DNA from: Erodium maritimum | Taxonomy: Eukaryota > Streptophyta > Magnoliopsida > Geraniales > Geraniaceae | Reading direction: 5' to 3' | NCBI GenBank assembly: GCA_963921825.1 | Contig: OY997594.1 | Span: 2,547,001 to 2,611,000, forward strand | Length of the DNA stretch: 64,000 nucleotides | In this document: positions 20,788-31,023 of the stretch, one piece after another | Position numbering within the stretch: position 1 is the stretch's first letter | Layout of the letters: each line of letters starts with the position of its first letter | Made by a program: the position numbers and the translations under genes | Notes under the pieces: model-generated | Database searches by the model: none | Seen by the model: only the letters and a program-made list of their open reading frames with translations | Told to the model about the DNA's origin: nothing

Positions 20788-21193
20788 GGGTAAATTATAA
20801 ATATCTACCTCAAATTTTTAGTGTTTAACTGATATCTACCATAAAGTTTTTTTTAACTGATACATATTCAGATGTTTGGTTATATAACAAATAGCCCAAA
20901 CTGTCAGTTAAAATGACGAAAATGCCCTCAGTGATTAAAACTGAAGGGATTTTTTTAAATAAAATTGAAGTGATTTAATAAGTACATATATATACCTAAC
21001 AAAAGTGATTTTTTTAAAAATAATTTTCTAAAATAATTATTGAAGTGTAGTTGAAGGTATTTTCGTCATTTTAGTTGACTGCTTGGACTATTTGTTATAA
21101 AGATAAACATCCGAGTAGGTATTAGTTAAAAAAACTTTAGGCTATGTATCAGCTAAACACTACAAGTTTGGGGTATGTATTTGTAGTTTACCC
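20788..21193. mobile_element. foldback MITE, family G
   Basis: Ends GGGTAAATTATAAATATC and TATTTGTAGTTTACCC form inverted repeats, with further inverted blocks around AACTGATACATA and ATGACGAAAATGCCC. No clear target duplication. Confidence 0.7.
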
Positions 21194-21351
21194 TTAAATA
21201 TATGACTTAACTTCCACTGTGTGACATGCGGTGTGTACAAAGCTTGAATACGAATTCAATACTACTTGGCTGATCATCGATTATTAACGATACCTGCTTC
21301 ATGCAGGCGAGTTGTAGCCTATAATCCAAAACTGAGGATGCATTACTTTAA

Positions 21352-21816
21352 GGGTTAATTCCACCTCAGTACCTTAAATCTTTCACATTTCATTTAGAGT
21401 ACCCTAAATCTTTTTTGTGTCATCTCGGTACCCTAAATGTTTCATATTTCATTTAGAGTACCCTAAATCTTTTTTGTGTCACCTCAATACCCTAAACTTT
21501 TATTAATTCCATTTTAGTACCCTAAACTTTCATTAATTTCAGTTTAGTACCCACCGTCAACTTTACCATAATTTTGGTTGTTGGTGAGGGGTAGTATGGT
21601 CATTTGACCTGTTTTGGACGGAAAATCATATGTAAAGTTAACGGTGGGTACTAAAATGGAATTAATGAAAGTTTAGGGTACCGAGGTGACACAAAAAATA
21701 TTTAGGGTACTCTAAATGAATTAATGAAAGTTTAGGGTACTGAGGTGACAAAAAAAAAAATTAGGGTACTCTAAATGAAATATGAAAGATTTAAGGTACT
21801 GAGATGGAATTATCCC
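21352..21816. mobile_element. foldback MITE, family C copy 1
   Basis: Ends GGGTTAATTCCACCTCAG and TGAGATGGAATTATCCC. An exact 9-bp duplication TTACTTTAA flanks it (21343-21351 and 21817-21825). The body is a long imperfect palindrome of CTAAATCTTT and GGGTAC blocks, 465 bp. Confidence 0.92.
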
Positions 21817-21894
21817 TTACTTTAACATTCTACATTACATGTACAAATAAAGCATCCATCGACGCACAAACAATTCATCAACGAGAAAATTTAC

Positions 21895-22096
21895 CTTCCC
21901 CTCCTCGACTGCAACACGTGAGTTGGTCGTACCCAAATCAATACCGATCACAGCCTCTCCATTTCCGGCACTGCAATACAACGTCAAGGATCACATACAA
22001 TTTCTGTAACAGAACAACTAAGTCTTATAAGTAGTACCTGAATGGTCTGCATAGCTTTGCCAAATAGGTTGATGATTTGATACTGCCAGCAGCTAC
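21895..22096 (-). pseudogene. mitochondrial HSP70 5' gene fragment, two exons
   Basis: Minus-strand exons 22096-22038 and 21970-21895, separated by a 67-bp GT-AG intron, translate in phase to a targeting-peptide-like segment (LAKLCRPFSS) followed by AGNGEAVIGIDLGTTNSRVAV, the start of the HSP70 nucleotide-binding domain (IGIDLGTTNS motif). The first exon is preceded by an acceptor and the second ends in a good donor, but no further HSP70 exons follow within the next kilobases. Retained intron means a DNA-level copy, not a retrocopy. Either the fragment was carried here by a transposon or it is what remains of a deleted gene. Confidence 0.8.
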
Positions 22097-22436
22097 CTGG
22101 AGAGGATAATCAACTTTCAATTTTACATAGCTCATAGTTAGAAACAAGGTTAAACGTTAGTCGGACAGCTAAAGCCTTTAGAGATTAATCGGATTTTTTT
22201 AATATGTGAACAAAATATAAATTGTATTATGAAAAAAATAGTAACAACCATTTGAAAAATACAAAAAATATATTAGTTACATTCATATACATTTTTACAA
22301 AATAAACATGATTTTTTCAAATCCGCTTAGAGTTCTCCGATTTGTTAAAATCGGATCGGATTTTTAAAAATCCCGACCTAGACTCGATTTTTATTTTTAG
22401 AACACTGGATAGAAAAAAGCTGTAAATTATGACTTA

Positions 22437-23643
22437 GACCTTTCACAGTGGGATTAGATTGAATCGGTCTAATCCCGATCTGATTAATTAGGCCATTTTT
22501 TGGAAAATTAGCCACGAATCGACCCGATTTTTGGGTCTACCGTTTTTGAGGTCGCAGAGGGAATAAACCGATTAAGTCTATTCTCAGTCTACTGTTTATA
22601 CGCTTCCGGATAATTCTTCCACGTCCAATGCATGCAATCGAAGTTGCCGATACAACCTGGAAAATTACGAATTTCACAAATACGGGTAATGTAAGCAATG
22701 TTATTAATGTTGGGCTTTCTAAAGTAGGTTTCACCGAAGACGTTGATTACGACGAAGTAAAACCGGTGCATGCACTCGTGAGCCGTTGTCTCAGTCATCT
22801 TCAAATACTCGTCCAGGCTTTCAACCGAAGCACTGTAGCACAACATCCGTATAACTGTCATACACTTTTGAATGCTTGAGAAACCGGGTCGACCACGACA
22901 ATCAACTTTTTATTTAAAGTAGTCATCGTACTCGGACACACCATTTGCATTTTTCATGAAAACTGATTGCGCCATTCTGAAACGCCGACGAAACATTTTT
23001 TATCGTACAACGGGGTCGCTATAAAGTAGTCGGACATAAGTCGGTCATGAGCAATAATGTGATCTATGAGAATATACTTCCTTTTCTGCTTCCCTCGTGC
23101 GGGGGCCGTCATATGTGCCTCTGCCTTCCTAACCTTTGTTCGTATAGACTCCAACATCTCTTCCTCCGCTTCTCGGGTTCTTGCACATAACATTGCGTAG
23201 TCCATTTCTCCGGCATCACTCTTCACTACTCGATCATTCCATAACGACAAGACGGGAATATAAAATATAGAGATAAAATTTGTTGGATTTTTGTGTTGGG
23301 ATACACTCTTCAAAACTGTAGGAGGGTATTTATAGAAGTTTTTTTTTTGAAATAAAAAATTATCAAATTTTTGGTCAAACGAATCTGCTGACCAAAGACA
23401 CGTGGTAGAATAGTCGGCCCACTTCAGATTATGTGCATCGATACATGCACACGTGGCGTCCGCTGATTCATTTGGTCAATACTGAATCTGTGGAATAGAC
23501 TATGTCCCGAGTCGACAGATTCGTAGACCGTCTAAAGCGTCTTCCCCGATTCAATGTGACAACAGATACCGATTCAACCTTACGAAGGGAAAAACCGATT
23601 TTTTACTGGTTTTGACGCCAACGAGACCCCACCATAGAAGGTA
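22437..23643 (-). mobile_element. PIF/Harbinger DNA transposon, internally deleted
   Basis: Imperfect terminal repeats GACCTTTCACAGTGGG (left) and CCCCACCATAGAAGGT (right) with the TTA target duplication of this superfamily (22434-22436 and 23644-23646). Contains a broken transposase on the minus strand. 1207 bp. Confidence 0.75.
22537..23313 (-). pseudogene. Harbinger transposase (HARBI1/ALP1-like) remnant
   Basis: Upstream part (23313-22954) contains DHIIAHDRLMSDYF, matching the N-terminal region of plant Harbinger transposases. After an in-frame TAA comes RPGFSSIQKCMTVIRMLCY, then DEYLKMTETTAHEC and GCIGNFDCMHWTWKNYPEA, which includes the first catalytic Asp (FDCMHW). The two later catalytic residues are missing, so the gene is truncated at its C-terminus and dead. 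Confidence 0.85.
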
Positions 23644-25194
23644 TTACAAAGGCCATTCTTTAACCTCACTCACACATATTAGCTCCCAATCTAAAAAGTA
23701 TAAACATTTTATACCCTCATTGAAACCAGTATAAGCTATCACTTTTAAATCTTCACCCACAAAATCCATAATCCTATAGAGAGGGGAATTATAACACTAC
23801 AGATAGTTCCGAAAATTATGAAAAAATGAACAATAAATAGACGGAAAATGGATGAAATGAGAGATGTTGTTACTAAGTATTAGTTTGAGGTAAGTTTTCG
23901 TTACGAAATAACGGGTATTTATCCGTTAAACGCGTATAATACAAAGTATGCCAACGTAATTTACTCTAAAAGATATCATATCAAGTAAAAATTATCTTTT
24001 ACCACACAAACTATAAAATCATTTAAGTAACAGAGTAACATGGGAGAGTAAGATATAAAAGTTAGTTAATGACATGTAGATAGTCATTCATAACTCTGAT
24101 TTTATTTTTATTTTTTCACTTTTCAAAATAGGTATCTTGGTCTTCATAACATGATAGCAAAACAATACGAATCCGGTGGGGGATTCGATGCCTCAAACCC
24201 GACGAAAGATACAATAGGATTCAGGCAGGGTTGGTAAGAATGAGTATGTTCGATCCTATCATGTCACATGTATATCCAATATATACATTTAACAAAAATC
24301 CTTTTATAAACACGTGTCGAAGCGTGTTAGACCTTTCTCACTCAGACCTTTCTCGACGTCTCCATCCTTAACAAAACACAACGAAAAACCGGATAGGAAA
24401 TTAAAGTCTTGAAACGAGCGGACCTTGAGGGTTTGAATTGGACAAGTTTCCCAAAAACCTGATTGACCTTGGTTAACAAAGTGACATGAAGAAGAAAAAG
24501 AAGAGGACATGGACAATTTGTTACGAATATTACGAAAGGATGAAATCGTATAGGAAATGAAAGTCTTGAAATGAGTGAACCTTAAGGGCTTGAATTAGAC
24601 AAGTTTCCCAAAAATCCGATTGACCTTGGGTAACGAAGTGACATGAAGAAGAAGAAAAAGAAGAAGACATAGACAATCTGTTACGAATATTAAGGAAGGA
24701 TGACAATTACAACGCTAAAAGTCTTCCGTAATTTTATAAATGAAGATACGTAACGATTAATACATCAAAAAAATTATAATAGATAGATTAGTAAAGTTTT
24801 CTCCAAACAAAATACATTTTAGAGTAAGGTTAACCTTGTCTTAGTACTCTAAACCACTAAAATACAAAGTTACCCGATTCTCTTAAGCTTTACTCCATCC
24901 TCCATGTGCTCTATCCTGCATGTGCTCCTCGCAATTAAGACTATCTATATTGGAAGTTTAAAGAATCATCCAAAGTGATGAAGGTGACAAAAAAAAAGTG
25001 GCGACGTTTTAGCTCTGATTATCTCTCTTTTGACAAATCGACGTTATTCGAGTCTGTAGATTCATCGACTGTCGTTTCTTTATTTCGATTTACTCTCCTC
25101 TCTCACGATTCTCTCTCTTCCTTCAACAAATCTCCTCTTTACACGTATGATTTTGATCAGATTCGACTCCGTATCCTATGCTCTATTATAAAAT
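23644..25194. other. intergenic, repeats only
   Basis: Contains a fragment related to the element at 45811-46170 (about 23790-23960, word ATGAACAATAAATAGACGG) and the tandem duplication at 24390-24705. No coding frame is supported; the minus-strand frame at 24304-24516 lies in the repeat. Confidence 0.45.
24390..24705. repeat. 157-bp tandem duplication, diverged
   Basis: Two units with period 157 bp around AAGTCTTGAAA (24404 and 24561) and GACATGAAGAAGAA; about 85 percent alike by eye. Confidence 0.8.
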
Positions 25195-25663
25195 GGGATA
25201 ACTCTGGTTCCTAACCTTCTTTAACGTTTCGTTTTCACGTCCTAACCACAACCAACATTTCGTTACAGTTCCATACACGAAAGGTTGGAACTTTTACAAA
25301 ACCTGATATGAACCGTTTAAATTAACGATTTCGTTAACAGAGGAAGTGAAAAGTCGAAACTACCCCTCCATTCACGTTAACCTTTCAGCTCCCCATGCCC
25401 GTTAAACATACAATTAGAACACAGTATACATATCCAACAATTTTTCAACACTGAATTTCAAAATAATGCATTATTTTGGGAAAGAGGAGCTGAAAGGTTA
25501 ACGTGAATGGAGTTGTAGTTTCGAGTTAATTTAAACGATTCATATCAGGTTTTGTAAAAGTTCCAACCTTTCGTGTATGGAACTGTAACGAAACGTTGGT
25601 CTGGGTTAGGACGTTAAAACGAAACGTTCAAGAAGGTTTGGAGTTAGGTACCAGAGTTTTCCC
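25195..25663. mobile_element. foldback MITE, family E copy 1
   Basis: Ends GGGATAACTCTGGTTCC and CCAGAGTTTTCCC, exact 9-bp duplication TTATAAAAT (25186-25194 and 25664-25672). Inverted blocks such as GGTTGGAACTTTTACAAA and TTTGTAAAAGTTCCAACC are nearly perfect. Lies 280 bp upstream of the chorismate mutase start, so it may sit in or next to the promoter. Confidence 0.92.
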
Positions 25664-25795
25664 TTATAAAATCTGCTAAATCCGACCTTGTTTAGACCCA
25701 CAGATTCGATCTCAAAAACAAACGCTACTGTACATTGTCTAAGACCCGTTTCGTCTCAGGGTCTCCATGTCGGGTAAAAGTTGAGAATCTTTCTG

Positions 25796-25802
25796 TATAT
25801 AT
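25796..25802 (+). promoter_or_regulatory. possible TATA box of the chorismate mutase gene
   Basis: TATATAT about 140 bp upstream of the ATG at 25944, with a C/T-rich stretch from about 25830 that would be the leader. Position is reasonable; not proven. Confidence 0.35.
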
Positions 25803-25943
25803 TTGGACTTCATCGCAGTAGCTTTGTCACAAGAGAGATGCTCCATTTTCAACCTCTCCACCAACCCTCTTGCCTTTGTCTGTCTTCTTCCTCCTTGTTC
25901 AAGCTCCTTCCATATTCTCCTCTCTTCTTCTGTCGATTTTCCC

Positions 25944-28896
25944 ATGTCGTCCATGGATGCAGTAGTGCTGAAAGCTCCGCTTCAAGCTCTTTCTCCCCCT
26001 CGCACTCTCAATTTCTCGAGAACGGCGTACCCTTTTGGCTCGCATAGGCAGAGCTTCGCCGTCAATGGTTCTGGTCTGGTTAGGAAGAGCATTCCTTCTG
26101 TTCAGACCTCTGCTGCTCCGGTTGGGTATAGAAACACAAACCCTTTTCGATTACTCTCTTGATTTGCTCGATTCAGCCTCTAATTTGTAATGGGTCTGTG
26201 GAAATTTTGAAGATTTTGCTTTGTTGTTGTCCATTTTTTTGGTTTTGTTCTTCTGGTGATCTGGGTTTGCTTTTCACTCTAGTTTTTGGTGTAGAGATGA
26301 TCTATGATGTGCCTTTAGTGAATTGCATGATTCTGATGTATTGTATTGCCTTATGATTCCAACTGGTTACTACTGGTGTTGTTCATCAAAACTTGGTATA
26401 AGGGAATAGTTATTGGGCTTGATTGGGGGGATATTTTGAATTTGTGAATCCCTCAATTACTGTTGATCATCATTGTTAGTCCCTTAACTTGTAGTTTCGT
26501 TTTCTCCCTTTCCTTTAATGTAGATTGGCATCGAAGAGTAGGGTGGACGAGAGTGACAACTTGACCCTCGAGGGTATAAGAAGCTCGTTGATTCGACAAG
26601 AGGATAGCATTATATTTAGTCTTTTGGAAAGAGCTCAGTATTGTTATAATGCCGATACATATGACCCTGATGCCTTTTCGGTGGATGGGTTCCATGGTTC
26701 TTTGGTAGAGTTTATGCTCAAAGAGACCGAGAAGCTTCATGCTCAGGTATGATGTATCTCTTAGAAATGAATGGCAAAGATAGAAAGAAGAGAACTTGGC
26801 AATGCGGAATGTTTGATTGGTTGTTACTTGCTCATTAGGTGGGAAGATACAAGAGCCCTGATGAGCATCCGTTCTTTGCTGAAGACTTGCCTGACCCGAT
26901 CTTGCCACCTCTGGAGTACCCCCAGGTAAGATTATGCATTGAAGGTATTAATTATTATTTTGATCAACAAGAAAGCGAGGAAATCCTACTCTAGCCTAGT
27001 CTAATTGCTAAATCTAATCTTGATCCACACCTGCTTCCAAGCAGATGTACTCACTAGGGTTCGAACCTCTGACCTCAAGGAGGTGAGAGAGCTCTCTGAC
27101 GACCCGGCTAATCCAAGATGGCAATCTTTATAGTTATCTGTGAGACATTGTTTATTTCTTTCCATTCGAAGAACATAGGATATGTTTCTTGCACAATTGA
27201 GCACATAGACTGCCATTTTGAGCTCATAAGATTTGAGTACATATTTGGTTATGCATCTGAATAAATATGTAATATGGGGACAAGTACTGATAGTGTATGT
27301 TCATATACCAATTCCGAAAACGACAGTTTGTGCGAAGATCTACTGCCACCAACCATATTGGATTCTTTAATCTCTCTAGCTGTATAGATTTGTACAAGAA
27401 TTGCTGCTAGTTATACTTCTGTTAACCGCTTTTAGTTTCATACTTGTTCTGATTTACATACAGGTACTACATCCTGTTGCTGTTTCTGTTAATATAAACA
27501 CCAAAGTTTGGGATTTGTACTTTAGAGATCTTATCCCAAGGTTCGTCAAGGAAGGAAATGATGGCAATTGTGGATCAACAGCTGTGTGTGACACAATATG
27601 TTTGAAGGTATGCTCTCTGACAAATTCATCTTAATTGTATAAAAAAGATCAGCTACTTCTTTAGAGTTGCTGTTAGTTATACTTCTGTCAACCATACTTG
27701 TTCTTACTCTTTGTACGGTACAAAGAGGAAGAAAATTAAGGGATGTGTAAATTAATTTTGTTTTTTTTGTTACTTTTTAAATACAAATGGTAAGGGTAAA
27801 ATCATCATTTATATACAAATTGCAACAAAAAGACAAGTTCCCAATTATCAAAGATGAGGGCTCCAAGTTGCAAAAAATGAACACCTCATGGTACTTTTTT
27901 ACAATTATCCCTATGCTAAATCTGAGGCTACTGCATTATTTAGACAATTGGCTTCTACCTATGTTAATCCACTAGAAGAAACCACGGACTTGCACTCATT
28001 CAAAGATCAGTGCTACTCACTCATTTAAAAAACTTCGATGTTTGTTAACCGATGGATGCTTAATCATTTCCCTTGATTGCAGGCTTTATCCAAGAGAATC
28101 CACTATGGTAAATTTGTAGCAGAGACAAAATTTCGAGCCTCGCCCGATGCCTATGAAGCTGCCATCAGAGCTCAGGTATATACAAGGGATAATTGCAAAA
28201 AAATACCTAGATGTATTCGTTTTTTGCAACTTGTAGCCCTCTTCTTTGATACTTGCAAAAAAAGCACTCTAAACTTGTCTTTTTGTTGCAATTTTGATTA
28301 AAAAATAATAAGTAAAAAAAATCTAAATTTTAATATCCCTCAATTTTCTTCCTCTTTGTACTGTACAAAGAACAAGAAATTCAAGGATATAAAATTTTGG
28401 ATTTTATGTTCTTTAATTATTATTCTTTAAATTTAAATTTCCAAGGGTAAAATCGTCATTTGAAACAAATTTATACAAAATGTAACAAAAGGCAAGTTCA
28501 TGTCATTTTGTTGCAAAGAGGACTACAAGTTATAAAAAGTGAATACCTCAATGTACTTCTTTTTGCAGTTATCCCTATATATACAACTTTGCTCGGACAC
28601 TCCATCTCACACTTTTTCGGGGTTTCAGGTTTTCATTGTTTTTGGTTGATTGTTCTCAGGACAGGGTTAAACTGATGGATTTGCTGACATATCCCATGGT
28701 TGAAGAGACGATAAAAAAGAGAGTAGAAATCAAAACCAGAACGTTCGGGCAGAAGGTTCCGGTGGATCCGATCATAGAAACGACAGAACCTGTGTACAAA
28801 ATAGAACCGAGCTTAGTGGCTGACCTATACGGTGACTGGATCATGCCATTGACGAAGGAAGTTCAAGTTGAGTACTTACTGAGAAGGTTGGACTGA
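25944..28896 (+). CDS. CM1: chorismate mutase, plastid type
   Basis: Six exons: 25944-26125, 26524-26746, 26839-26925, 27464-27607, 28083-28175, 28660-28896; phases agree throughout; 321 residues. It converts chorismate to prephenate, the committed step toward Phe and Tyr, in the plastid. The first 60 residues are Ser/Arg/Ala-rich as in a transit peptide. Then follow the AroQ-type plant blocks RVDESDNLTLEGIRSSLIRQ, EDSIIFSLLERAQYCYNADT, YKSPDEHPFF, GSTAVCD, LSKRIHYGKFVAETKF and the C-terminal LYGDWIMPLTKEVQVEYLL. Plant plastid enzymes are activated by Trp and inhibited by Phe/Tyr; the length and presence of a transit peptide separate it from the cytosolic CM2 type. Introns 3, 4 and 5 carry a SINE and two family A MITEs. 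Confidence 0.96.
26957..27125 (-). mobile_element. tRNA-related SINE, copy 2
   Basis: In minus orientation it reads GATTAGCCGGGTCGTCAG, GAGAGCTCTCTCACCTC, then GGTTCGAACCC (B box) and ends GGATTTCCTCGCTTTC. Same family as 15340-15490 and 63245-63350. In intron 3 of chorismate mutase. Confidence 0.75.
27705..27911. mobile_element. foldback MITE, family A copy 3 (left part lost)
   Basis: Only the centre (CTTTGTACGGTACAAAGAGG palindrome) and right arm ending TTTTTTACAATTATCCC remain. In chorismate mutase intron 4. Confidence 0.8.
28186..28575. mobile_element. foldback MITE, family A copy 4
   Basis: 390 bp, ends GGGATAATTGC and GCAGTTATCCC. The left flank TATATACAA recurs 2 bp to the right of the element, consistent with a 9-bp duplication plus slippage. 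The insertion is 10 bp after the exon 5 donor of chorismate mutase. Confidence 0.88.
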
Positions 28897-31023
28897 GCTG
28901 TGTGTTTAAAATAAAGTCTCTATAGCATGTCAAGTTCACAAACTGTCTGGTTGCTGTTGTTATGTACTTCTGCAGTTCTGTGTATGTAAGAAAGAACAAC
29001 CTAAGAAGATTGCACTTTACTATGTGCAGAATCACTTGAAGTTGGTGAAACTACCATGTTTTGAATAAAAAATAAAAATAAAATATTTACTCATGTTTGA
29101 TTGTAGATTTAATTACAGATTTGACATAAATTAAAGGGTTAATGGCTTAAAACTATCTTACAGTCGATGTGTCAAAACACTACCTCATGTTTAAAAGTCA
29201 ACAATAAAAATAATGGTTGGTCTCCGGTTCTCTAAAAGTCAAATCGGGAAAAACCATCCCACCGGTGTTGTATAGGAGTTGACACGTGGCATCATGTGAG
29301 TTGGATCTTGTCGAGATGAACGGTTCGGGGGATAATCCTTAGTCATTTGACTTAGGTTATTGTATTTAGAATAAAAGTTTGGTTTTATATATTGGATTAG
29401 TTCAAACCTGATTATGTTAAAATTTATATTAGTTTTAGTAATTTGAAATTTGATTTAAGTTTGTATGCATTTATAAATGAAGGGCAACTTTGTTTTAATT
29501 GATTAAAGTAGTGAAATTGGAATTCAGTTTCAATACTTGGCTTTATATTGACTTTAATTTTTTTTATACAAACGTTTTTGAAAAATGGAGAGAAGTGAAG
29601 TATTTTATTTATTTTTGAATTTTTTTGTAAACTTCTCTTTTTTATTTCTTGTAGTTCTTACAAGAAATATGATAAACCAATCTCACGTGCATGTCTTTGA
29701 AGTTTTTCACATCTAAAATTTGGGCCGATATGCCAGTTCGGATCCAACTATTTGGGCCCATATACGAGGCGCAATATACGAGGTCCATCCGTCAGATTCG
29801 GTTAACTTTAACCTAAAATAAGTAAATGTCTATAATATCCCTAACTATCACTCAAATTTTCAAACTCATGCCATTGATTTTCAAATATTATTTTTACTTT
29901 ATAAAAAAATCAGTTTATAATAAAAATCATATTTTATTTAAAAAAATCAGTTTATTTTTTTAATTTCAGTTTTTATTTAAAAAAATCATTTTTTATTTAA
30001 AAAATATTACATATATAAAATCATTTTATTTTTAAAAATCAGTTTCAGTTTTCTTATAAAAATCATTTTTATTTTTTTAAAATGATATTTTATTTACTTA
30101 AAAACAATTTATTTGTTTAAAAAATTGTTTTGTTTTAAAAAAAGTAATTTTATTTATAAAAATTCATATTTTATTGGGAAAAAATCATTTTTAATCACAT
30201 TTGTTTTGTTTATTTTTTGTTTTTGTTCATCTTCTTCGTGGAACCAAACCCATATAAATTACCCAAAAATTCGGTTCCCCATCCCAAAGCAAAATCAAAA
30301 ACAAAAAATAATAGGTAATTTTTTTCGATAAAATATGATCAAGGGCGGAACATTTCCTTGCCTTGATCAATGAGGATTTTGTGGTCCAGTGGGGGTATGT
30401 CGGTAACATCATCCTGTTAGACGGGTTGTCCAACACATCCCACTATGCGTAAGATGACATTGGTTCCACTAAATACCAAAACAACATTTTTCTACCAAAT
30501 CGAAAACTACGATGACAACTTTTGTGTTCAGCACTAAGGACGAAACAATTTAATTAAATTAAGTAAAAATATCAAATAAATTCAGTTTATAGTTTTTTAT
30601 GGGCTGCTATAATTGCTTTGATTTGAGACCCGCAACGTGTCAATGTTTCATCAAAGATAGTTGTCCACCAATCAATATCCACGATCACAACTCTCGTGTT
30701 CATCACTAAAGACAGAGAACTAATTAAATTTAGAATTAAAAAAACATGTTGTAAAATCCCCACATCAATTTATTGTAATTAGGTATCACTAGACCGTTGC
30801 CAAGCTCTATTTCTTCCCCATCCCGTATAAAACGAATTCGATTAATAAAAAGTTTAGGAATCTAACACACTCGATTTTTTTTCGGTATAATGCAACATAA
30901 ATTTGTAAATGTCGTGTTTGTTCTTGTGATTCATAAACGTAATGTGTTTTGGTGTACGTACATTGTTATTTTTTTTGTAACGACGTTACGAATCATGCAT
31001 TGGCAACCGCAGGTACGTAGAGG
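28897..31023. other. intergenic, A/T-rich, no gene seen
   Basis: 3' flank of chorismate mutase, then fragments of a repeat also found at 56325-56650 (word GGGTTAATGGCTTAAAACTA at 29136), then 29850-30190 made of TTTATTTAAAAAAATCA-type words resembling the loop of the large foldback at 54856-55857. The last few hundred bases are the presumed promoter of the CFA synthase gene. Confidence 0.45.

Noticed and set aside
24304-24516. Minus-strand Ser/Phe-rich 70-codon frame
   Set aside because: Falls in a diverged tandem duplication and is not kept open in the second unit.
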